From: JABEVB01 sp049965775 | GTDB taxonomy: Bacteria; Planctomycetota; Phycisphaerae; WQYP01 | NCBI GenBank assembly: GCA_049965775.1 | Contig: JBMFVX010000121.1 | Coordinates: 1 to 9,363 of the forward strand | DNA: 9,363 nt | Reading direction: 5' to 3' | Shown here: positions 1-5,279 of the stretch, one piece after another | Layout: every line of letters starts with the position of its first letter | Position numbering within the stretch: position 1 is the stretch's first letter | Position numbers and translations under genes: made by a program | Notes under the pieces: model-generated | The model's input: the letters and a program-made list of their open reading frames with translations, nothing else | Database searches by the model: none | Told to the model about the DNA's origin: nothing

Positions 1-2
1 GA

Positions 3-770
3 TACGCAACGCCGCTTCCTACGCCAGTCGGAAACGCCGGAGTAAAGGTGAAGAGTTTTTATAGCGCTGTCGTGCTAAGAATGCGCTGGTTTGAGGACAA
101 CGAAAATACGGCGGATATCTACGCGATCCTTCCGCCACCAAACGCGCCTGTCGTTACACACCATCAGTTGAAGATCAAGCATGCATATCAACGAAAGGCA
201 TTTGGCTCGGCAATCACTTTCCCTTTTATGCAAGGGCTGGCTAATTTAGCAGCCCAGCTATTAAGCCAACTCGTGAAAACCAATACAGCCGACGAGTTCA
301 CCGAAGATTTTCAAAGAATATTTCCCCATGTCAAAAGGCTGACGCCCACCCAGAGCAATCCGCAAAACTCTACCGTCTTGGCGGATGTTGGACTACCGCA
401 GCAAATATCAATATCTGAATTAGGCGACGGAGTCCGGCAGGCACTCAATGCATTATTGCCCATTCCACAGCTCCAGAATGGGGTTCTGCTGTGTGACGAA
501 CTCGCAGTCGGGATACACACCTCCAAGTTACCCAGTTTTATGAAACAATTAGCTTGGATGGCAAACAAGCACAAATGCCAGCTCATCGCCACAACCCACA
601 GCTACGAACTCCTCGCCGCCGCACACAGCGCATTTTCGGGTGACGACAGGAGTCCCGACGACCTCTCGTACATTCGCTTAGACCGATCTGAAAATGGCGA
701 AATCTCTGCGACTAAATTCGACTACCATGCTCTTGGAACGGCCATCGCGGAAAACTGGGAGATCAGATAA
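3..770 (+). CDS. AAA15/OLD-like ATPase, C-terminal part (5' end outside window)
   Basis: This is the C-terminal part of an AAA ATPase of the AAA15/AAA21 (ABC/SMC-like, OLD-related) group, usually cytoplasmic and often in mobile defence-like modules. Seen: a signature segment SELGDGVRQAL near codons 123-133 counted from the GTG at 48, a Walker B-like strand GVLLCDELAVGIH, and the H-loop segment QLIATTHSYELL. The usual Walker B is LLIDEIDxGLH; here the second acidic position is E and the tail reads AVGIH. The Walker A P-loop is absent and should lie upstream. The frame is open to the left edge, so the gene most likely begins outside the window; GTG 48 is only the first possible internal start. 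Other frames near 1-60 close at 45 and at about 62, so a frameshift near the edge cannot be excluded. Codons are more AT-rich than in aroC, which fits an accessory gene. The family is clear; the biological role is unknown. Confidence 0.8.
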   Translation, partial: YATPLPTPVGNAGVKVKSFYSAVVLRMRWFEDNENTADIYAILPPPNAPVVTHHQLKIKHAYQRKAFGSAITFPFMQGLANLAAQLLSQLVKTNTADEFTEDFQRIFPHVKRLTPTQSNPQNSTVLADVGLPQQISISELGDGVRQALNALLPIPQLQNGVLLCDELAVGIHTSKLPSFMKQLAWMANKHKCQLIATTHSYELLAAAHSAFSGDDRSPDDLSYIRLDRSENGEISATKFDYHALGTAIAENWEIR

Positions 771-805
771 TGGCCAAGTCAAGCAGTACCGCCCTGAGCA
801 GATAA
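770..805 (+). pseudogene. Remnant start of the ATPase's coupled partner gene
   Basis: The ATPase stop and a new ATG overlap as TAATG (768-772), a common arrangement for translationally coupled genes. The frame reads MAKSSSTALSR and stops at 803-805. AAA15-type ATPases of this shape are often followed by a small TOPRIM/DUF3226-like or RloB-like partner. I infer that such a partner began here and that its body was lost when the sequence switched to the methyltransferase fragment. Only the overlap and the 11-codon frame are visible, so the identity of the partner is not shown. Confidence 0.35.
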
Positions 806-981
806 AGTACGCCACGGGCGGACCATCCGATCCATCGCACTGCTATACCGAAGATTTACTTCGTGACGCCTTTAAGTCCTTAGAAATCATGAAACTTGTC
901 AGCTACGACGCCCCGCTGCAGGAAGGAACCGCACATATTGGCGTCTCCGCACTTATTGATCTGGTGGCGAGACGACGGTAG
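772..981 (+). pseudogene. 3' fragment of a class I SAM-dependent methyltransferase
   Basis: About 70 codons match the C-terminal end of the TehB-like/type 12 SAM-dependent methyltransferases that end with a strand-helix-strand cap. Recognisable pieces are YRPEQIKYATGGPSDPS, then YTEDLLRDAF-LEI, then an ending GTAHIGVSALIDLVARR. The SAM-binding Rossmann half (GxGxG, and the acidic residue after beta 2) is absent; the family is normally about 190-220 residues. The same frame extends back to an ATG at 694, but those first 25 codons lie inside the ATPase gene in another frame and do not resemble a methyltransferase. No ribosome-binding site or sensible start serves the fragment. It is therefore a gene remnant joined to the end of the ATPase gene at about 770-785, by recombination or assembly error. 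It is probably not expressed as an enzyme. Confidence 0.75.
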
Positions 982-1337
982 TTACGCGGTATTTTAATCG
1001 GCAAAGACAAGTGCTACTGGTGTCGCGCTATCAATCGCCAGCTTTTTGCAAACCATGGGTCAAAGCGCGGTAGCGATGGGAGTGGCAAATGATTTTGGCA
1101 TGATGAGCCTCCTACGTACAAGGACCGGAGCTGTCATGGCTAACGCCGAAGCATTGGGACCTGAGTCAGATTTATGATTTGGCGACCTGCCACGACAAGC
1201 AGGCCCTTGCCGCCCTGCACAATCTAAAAATATTGCCGACCGTTTTAAGTGCAATACCTTCACGCACGGCGTCGCGGGTTAAATCTACTGAAATATCGAG
1301 TCTGAGGTCACCGAGTCCTCCTTCCACTGCATGCGCC
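982..1337. other. ~390-base stretch to aroC, no supported gene
   Basis: Between the methyltransferase fragment and aroC I see no convincing complete gene, RNA gene or terminator. Two plus-strand frames look faintly protein-like. One, open from 998 to a TGA at 1175-1177, has an ATG at 1055 and would give about 40 residues (MGQSAVAMGVANDFGMM..., ending GPESDL). The other runs on from about 1107 into the frame of aroC and includes KHWDLSQIYDLATC. Neither has a ribosome-binding site or a family I recognise. They may be decayed remnants linked to the broken genes on the left. A 15-base word at 1173-1187 recurs at 8414-8428. Confidence 0.5.
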
Positions 1338-1366
1338 TTGCGCCCTGACGCGGCATTTGGTATCAT
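1338..1366 (+). promoter_or_regulatory. Putative aroC promoter (leaderless type)
   Basis: TTGCGC at 1338-1343 and TATCAT at 1361-1366 are separated by 17 bases, the optimal sigma-70 spacing. The -10 matches the consensus at 5 of 6 positions and the -35 at 3 of 6. The -10 ends 7 bases before the ATG at 1374, so transcription would begin at or next to the start codon. No Shine-Dalgarno sequence is present. The promoter is inferred from sequence only. Confidence 0.5.
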
Positions 1367-1373
1367 GCCCATT

Positions 1374-2558
1374 ATGGCTACATTAACGTATCGAACGGCG
1401 GGTGAATCACACGGACCGGCTCTTATAAGTATCATTGAAGGCCTGCCCGCGGGCTTGCCAATTAACAGTGAAATCATTAATTCCGAGCTTCGGCGAAGGC
1501 AAGGTGGCTATGGCCGCGGCGGACGCCAACGTATTGAAACCGACACGGCTACATTCCTGACCGGTGTACGGCGCGGCAAAGCGATTGGCTCGCCGCTGGT
1601 GCTGCAAATTGCCAACAAGGATAGTCGCCTCGACGACACCCCGACTCTGGTTAAGCCGCGACCGGGCCATGCCGACCTTGCCGGCTCTATCAAGTGGCTC
1701 ACCACCGATTGCCGCGAAACCCTCGAACGCGCCAGTGCCCGCGAAACAGCCAACCGAGTGGCCGTGGGTGCGCTTTGCCGCTCGCTGCTGGGCGCTTTTG
1801 GCATTAGCGTGGTGGGGTTTGTCACCCGAATTGCCGGCGCAGCGGCTAATGTCAGCCCATCTGACTCGCCCGAAGACCTGCTGACGCGGCGCGACGCCAG
1901 CGAGGTTTACTGCCCCGATGAGCGAGCCTCGCAGGCTATGATTGACCTCATTAAAGCGGCCAAAATCGAGGGCGACACACTGGGCGGTGTTGTTGAAACC
2001 CGTGTCTATGGTTGCCCCATCGGGCTGGGCAGTTGTGTTCACTGGGACTGGAAGCTTGATAGCCGCATTGCCGCGGAGGTCATGGGTATTCAGGCCATCA
2101 AGGGTGTCGAGATTGGTCTGGGGTTCAAAACCGCCGAAATACCCGGCTCCGAGGTGCATGATCCCATCATGTACGATCCTGCCGAGCGAAACAGCCCCAA
2201 TCTTGGATTTATCCGCGAAACCAACAATGCCGGCGGGCTGGAAGGCGGCATGACCAACGGGCAGCCCATTGTGGTAAGAGCCGCGATGAAGCCCATCAGC
2301 ACTTTGCTCAAAAAGCCGATGCCCAGCGTAGACCTCAACACCAAAGCCGCCGGCAAGGCGGACTATGAGCGCAGCGACGTCTGTGCCGTCTCGGCGGCGG
2401 CGGTGGTGGTGGAAAATGTCATTGCGTTTGAAATTGCCCGCAGCATGGTTGAAAAGTTCGGCGGCGATTCGATGGCCGAAATGCGAACCAACTACGACAG
2501 CTTTCTCGCTGCCGCCCGCGAATTAGGCAAACAAGCTGCCGAACAACTACCTCGCTAA
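1374..2558 (+). CDS. aroC: Chorismate synthase
   Basis: The enzyme converts 5-enolpyruvylshikimate-3-phosphate to chorismate using reduced FMN, the last common step of aromatic amino-acid, folate and quinone synthesis, in the cytoplasm. The 394 residues carry the family signatures: TAGESHGPAL at residues 8-17, RPGHADLAG followed by ERASARETA (about 118-126), GGLEGGMTNGQPI, and the C-terminal ERSDVCAV near 332-339. Length is in the normal range (350-400). I chose ATG 1374 (MATLTYRTAGESHG) because family members start a few residues before TAGESHG and a promoter-like -10 lies 7 bases upstream. An in-frame ATG at 1365 would add MPI but overlaps that -10. The frame stays open upstream to about 1107, but that stretch is not family sequence. 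The gene converges with hemQ, 17 bases away, and has no neighbouring shikimate genes. The enzyme looks intact. Confidence 0.96.
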   Translation: MATLTYRTAGESHGPALISIIEGLPAGLPINSEIINSELRRRQGGYGRGGRQRIETDTATFLTGVRRGKAIGSPLVLQIANKDSRLDDTPTLVKPRPGHADLAGSIKWLTTDCRETLERASARETANRVAVGALCRSLLGAFGISVVGFVTRIAGAAANVSPSDSPEDLLTRRDASEVYCPDERASQAMIDLIKAAKIEGDTLGGVVETRVYGCPIGLGSCVHWDWKLDSRIAAEVMGIQAIKGVEIGLGFKTAEIPGSEVHDPIMYDPAERNSPNLGFIRETNNAGGLEGGMTNGQPIVVRAAMKPISTLLKKPMPSVDLNTKAAGKADYERSDVCAVSAAAVVVENVIAFEIARSMVEKFGGDSMAEMRTNYDSFLAAARELGKQAAEQLPR

Positions 2559-2575
2559 TTACGGTCAAGCCGCCA

Positions 2576-3367
2576 TTACACGTCGGCCAACTGCTTTACA
2601 ATATCGGCCATGGGCGTTTGCACGCACGTGAAAATCGGCGTGTCGCGCAGCGTGAAACGGCTGCCTTCGGTTTCGCGCAGTTCCTGCACCAGGTCCAAAA
2701 ACTCATCGGGCTTGTCCGTTTCAAATGCCACCACAAACTCCTGGTCATCCAGACCGAAGCTGTAGGTGGTATTAAGCTTTACCGACGCATATTTGGTGCC
2801 TACGGCAATGTGCTCATCCATAATGCCTTGACGAGTCGGTTTGCTTAGCAGATACCAATCGCGTGTTTTGACAAACGGATAAACAAAATTGTACTTCCGC
2901 CGGCCGGGCACAAGGTTGGTGCGGATGTCGTCGTGCGATGGGTCAATTTTATCCACATATGTGCTCCGCTTGCTCTGCGCAAGATAGCTGTAGGGCGAGA
3001 GTAAATATCCGCCGATGGGCAGGCGGTTCATAGCCGCGGAGAGGTTCTGCAGATGATCAACCTCATAGCTGATTTTCCAGAGCATAAAGTCAACGTCAGG
3101 CCGCGTGCCCACGCAGCTATAAGTAAGCAGAAGCATTTTGGAAGTATCGTTTTTTCCGATAAGGCCTACCAAATCGCCGAGCATGGCGCGCTGCTGTTCC
3201 TGCGGCAACCGTCGGAACTCGGCCATAAGCTTGTAAAACGCAAACGAAATAAACTGCCGGCGCATGGCCGGTTTGCCGCCCGCGGCCGCCTGGGCCTCGG
3301 TTGCCGGCCGACCAGAGGTTCCATGCGATACGGCTTGCGGGCCATGCCCATGAATCACTTCCGCCAT
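2576..3367 (-). CDS. hemQ: Chlorite-dismutase-family haem protein, HemQ/coproheme decarboxylase type
   Basis: Enzymes of this group (HemQ, also ChdC) use hydrogen peroxide to decarboxylate coproheme to haem b in the coproporphyrin-dependent pathway; they are cytoplasmic. The 263-residue product has the expected body from RRQFISFAFYKL (residue 36) onward. YPFVK at 163-167 matches the YPMxK/YPFVR motif whose Tyr is the catalytic radical site. DEHIAVG has His186 at the proximal haem-ligand position, and NTTYSFGLDDQEF and the C-terminal TLRDTPIFTC follow. The distal position that is Gln in Bacillus HemQ and Arg in true chlorite dismutases appears to be Leu or Asn in my by-eye alignment, which argues against chlorite dismutase. 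The first ~34 residues are a low-complexity extension containing HGHG. ATG 3367 is preferred because GGAG lies 8 bases upstream; the TTG at 3373 is only 2 bases from it. The promoter candidate is TATAAC at 3386-3391. Confidence 0.85.
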   Translation of the reverse strand: MAEVIHGHGPQAVSHGTSGRPATEAQAAAGGKPAMRRQFISFAFYKLMAEFRRLPQEQQRAMLGDLVGLIGKNDTSKMLLLTYSCVGTRPDVDFMLWKISYEVDHLQNLSAAMNRLPIGGYLLSPYSYLAQSKRSTYVDKIDPSHDDIRTNLVPGRRKYNFVYPFVKTRDWYLLSKPTRQGIMDEHIAVGTKYASVKLNTTYSFGLDDQEFVVAFETDKPDEFLDLVQELRETEGSRFTLRDTPIFTCVQTPMADIVKQLADV

Positions 3368-3385
3368 AATCAATGCTCCAACAGA

Positions 3386-3391
3386 GTTATA
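3386..3391 (-). promoter_or_regulatory. Putative -10 box for hemQ
   Basis: On the minus strand TATAAC (5 of 6 to TATAAT) lies 18 bases before the hemQ ATG at 3367, leaving room for a short leader that contains GGAG. No good -35 hexamer is visible 16-18 bases upstream. If real, this gene has a conventional leadered mRNA, unlike its neighbours. Confidence 0.3.
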
Positions 3392-3412
3392 AACTTCCGC
3401 ACGCCGAAACGA

Positions 3413-3425
3413 GCGGTTTAACCGC
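3413..3425. repeat. 13-base palindrome upstream of hemQ
   Basis: GCGGTT-T-AACCGC is a perfect inverted repeat with a one-base centre. It lies in the 86-base spacer between the nucleotidyltransferase stop and the hemQ start, 22 bases upstream of the candidate hemQ -10. A second TAACCGC copy follows at about 3433-3439. The loop is too short for a terminator hairpin and there is no T tract, so a protein-binding site (operator) is the likelier reading. This is inference from symmetry and position. Confidence 0.35.
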
Positions 3426-3453
3426 AGCAGTATAACCGCCGCACCTTTGTAAT

Positions 3454-4689
3454 TTATCCGCCCGCGGCCTTGGCTCCAAGCATCTGACGTGCAGCCATCA
3501 AGGCTGCGGCCCGATCCGGTAAGCGGTTCTCAAGCTGCAGGTCATAGAGGTCATAAAGCCACTGCTTAAACTGCGGGCTAGGCGTCGCACCAAGCTGAAT
3601 TAAATCTTCACCGGTTACAAAGGGTTCCGGTGCTACCCCATCGGTGCGAAGTTCCGCTATGCGCTGCCGCAGAATATCAGCCTGCTGCTTGGGCGCTCGC
3701 GTGGAGTAAAGTGCCAGCAGATCATCGCTTAGCCGATGAGCCAACAGGCGTTTGAACCGGGCAAGCGGCAAATCCTGCCAGTTCTCCAGCACCACCAGGT
3801 TCTCCAGTAACCACCCGACATCGGCCGTCTCATGGCTGCTAAGCGCAAGCGCTGTGCGAAGAGCATCGGCGGTTTGCCGGGCGGCGGGTGCTGCCGGGCA
3901 ATACTCTAAAACAATCGCTGCCAACCCCGCACCAAAGCTAATGTGTTCTGGCAGGGTGCCGAGGCATCCCGGCCGCTCGCCGCTATGATTAGCCGTGGCA
4001 ATGGGCAAAATATGGGAGAGCAAGCCAGACTCGAATAATAACTGCCCTGCCCGGCCTCGCGTAGAATGCCGCATAATATGCCGCAGTTCTTCGCCGATGC
4101 GCTCACGGCTGACTCCCGAAATATCAGCCGCAGCCCGCTGCATGGCATGCCAGGTCGCCGGCTCGATGTCAAAGTCCAGCCGTGCCGCAAAACGAACCGC
4201 TCGAAGAACGCGTAAATGATCTTCGGCAAACCGGGCGGCGGCATCGCCAATGGCCCGCAGGATTTTGTTTTGAATATCAGCTTGGCCGCCTACATAATCG
4301 TGCAACACACTGGCAATCGGGTCCCAGAAAAGACCATTGCAGGTAAAATCGCGCCGGTGGGCATCGAGCTGGGCATCGGCAAATGTAATGTCCACCGGAT
4401 GGCGTCCGTCTTCATAGCGGCCATCCGAACGAAAGGTTGCTACTTCAATGGGCCAGCCTCGCCTGCGAACGAGAATAACGCCAAATGCAGCACCCACCTT
4501 TTGGCCGTGAGGAAACAATTGGAGTATTTGAGCCGGCCGAGCAGAGGTGGCGACATCAAAATCTTTCGGCTCAAGCTGCATGATTTGGTCGCGCACACAG
4601 CCACCGGCAAAATAGGCCACATATCCCGCCTGCTGGAGTTGCCGCACAATATCGGTAGCGACATGCTGTGCTGTTAAGTCCCTGGACAT
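3454..4689 (-). CDS. Class II tRNA nucleotidyltransferase / poly(A) polymerase family protein
   Basis: This is a nucleotidyltransferase that adds CCA (or A residues) to RNA 3' ends, probably the CCA-adding enzyme of the organism. With ATG 4689 the 411-residue product carries, in order: AGGCVRD (28-34), the metal-binding pair D43 and D45 in KDFDVAT, EVATFRSDGRYEDGR, RRDFTCNGLFWDP (112-124), DYVGGQADI (131-139), EDHLRVLR (156-163), then an RNA-binding domain with RERIGEEL. Gly119 stands where Ala is usual in RRDFTxNA. CCA-adding and poly(A)-adding members cannot be separated safely by eye, so I give no symbol. An in-frame ATG at 4716 would add nine residues (MPNRCTIYV) but lies upstream of a -10-like TACAAT and has no ribosome-binding site, so I prefer 4689. 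The gene diverges from the thioredoxin-like gene and is followed 86 bases later by hemQ on the same strand. Confidence 0.88.
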   Translation of the reverse strand: MSRDLTAQHVATDIVRQLQQAGYVAYFAGGCVRDQIMQLEPKDFDVATSARPAQILQLFPHGQKVGAAFGVILVRRRGWPIEVATFRSDGRYEDGRHPVDITFADAQLDAHRRDFTCNGLFWDPIASVLHDYVGGQADIQNKILRAIGDAAARFAEDHLRVLRAVRFAARLDFDIEPATWHAMQRAAADISGVSRERIGEELRHIMRHSTRGRAGQLLFESGLLSHILPIATANHSGERPGCLGTLPEHISFGAGLAAIVLEYCPAAPAARQTADALRTALALSSHETADVGWLLENLVVLENWQDLPLARFKRLLAHRLSDDLLALYSTRAPKQQADILRQRIAELRTDGVAPEPFVTGEDLIQLGATPSPQFKQWLYDLYDLQLENRLPDRAAALMAARQMLGAKAAGG

Positions 4690-4696
4690 AACGTAA

Positions 4697-4702
4697 ATTG
4701 TA
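4697..4702 (-). promoter_or_regulatory. Putative -10 box of the nucleotidyltransferase gene (leaderless type)
   Basis: On the minus strand TACAAT (5 of 6 to consensus) is followed by seven bases, TTACGTT, and then the ATG at 4689. No Shine-Dalgarno sequence is present. The best -35 is only TTCATT with a 16-base spacer. The geometry equals that of aroC and of the divergent thioredoxin-like gene. Confidence 0.42.
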
Positions 4703-4757
4703 CAGCGGTTTGGCATTCAATGAACGGTATTTAGGTGCATTACCCTCCCGACGGCAT

Positions 4758-4786
4758 TTGGAGGCAACCTTCGCCGACGGTATCTT
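4758..4786 (+). promoter_or_regulatory. Putative promoter of the thioredoxin-like gene (leaderless type)
   Basis: TTGGAG at 4758-4763 and TATCTT at 4781-4786 are separated by 17 bases. The -10 ends 7 bases before the ATG at 4794. The GGAGG at 4760-4764 resembles a Shine-Dalgarno sequence but is about 29 bases from the ATG with no start codon at a proper distance, so it fits better as part of the -35 region. This element and the nucleotidyltransferase promoter form a compact divergent promoter region of 104 bases (4690-4793). Confidence 0.42.
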
Positions 4787-4793
4787 CCTCATT

Positions 4794-5185
4794 ATGGAAC
4801 CAAGCACACCCTCACAGCCTGATCCGACTCCAAACAGCCCTGCTGGAACGAACCATTACCCTACCCGTACTGTTATTCTTATCGCCGTAGTATTGATTGC
4901 CGTCGTCGCTATTGTTCAATTGCCTCTCTTTCACCGGTACATCGCCCCCTATATTGGCCTGACCAAAGGCCCTGACAATATTCGCTGGCTAACGAGCCTT
5001 AAAATGGCCAAAGCTGAGGCTCGTGCCCTGCACCGCCCTATTGTGATTGATTTCTGGGCTGACTGGTGTGTTCCCTGCCGAGAGATGCGGGCCTCGGTTT
5101 GGCCCGACACCAAGATACAGCGACTGGTAACCGAGCATTTTGTGCCGCTATCAATAGACACCGGCACTTCCCGCGGTGGCAAACC
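4794..5185 (+). CDS. Membrane-anchored thioredoxin-like protein, N-terminal part (cut by gap)
   Basis: This is a predicted thiol-disulfide exchange protein with its active site outside the cytoplasmic membrane. From ATG 4794 the product has a Pro/Ser/Thr-rich N terminus (1-24) and one hydrophobic segment (about 26-45, TVILIAVVLIAVVAIVQLPL) that would anchor it. A thioredoxin-fold segment follows: RPIVIDFWADWCVPCREM, with the redox CxxC at Cys92 and Cys95. This resembles the C-terminal domain of DsbD more than classical thioredoxin (WCGPC). The sequence enters the run of unknown bases after about 131 residues, in TSRGGKP, before the cis-Pro region and the last strands of the fold. The frame continues beyond the gap into a glucanase, but I treat that as a separate gene. 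Partner and pathway (for example cytochrome c maturation) are unknown. Confidence 0.75.
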
Positions 5186-5279
5186 NNNNNNNNNNNNNNN
5201 NNNNNNNNNNNNNNNNNNNNNNNNNNNNNNNNNNNNNNNNNNNNNNNNNNNNNNNNNNNNNNNNNNNNNNNNNNNNNNN
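5186..5279. other. Run of 94 unknown bases (scaffold gap)
   Basis: All bases are N. The left side is inside a thioredoxin-like domain and the right side is inside the N-terminal part of a GH81 enzyme. Finishing the thioredoxin fold (about 40 codons) and starting a secreted GH81 (signal peptide plus some 20-40 residues before the first conserved segment) needs about 300 bases. The true gap is therefore probably larger than 94, or the join is wrong. Confidence 0.95.

Noticed and set aside
1179..1373. Long upstream extension of aroC from a TTG at 1179
   Set aside because: Family members start just before TAGESHG; the extension is not chorismate-synthase sequence and contains the likely promoter.
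1407..2159. 250-codon open frame opposite aroC
   Set aside because: It lies wholly inside aroC on the other strand, has no recognisable domain, and is the expected shadow of a GC-biased gene.
4690..4716. Start of the nucleotidyltransferase at ATG 4716
   Set aside because: The added nine residues are not family-like, there is no ribosome-binding site, and the -10-like TACAAT lies inside the extension; ATG 4689 fits better, though 4716 is not excluded.
4760..4764. GGAGG as the ribosome-binding site of the thioredoxin-like gene
   Set aside because: It is about 29 bases from the ATG and no in-frame start codon lies 5-12 bases after it.
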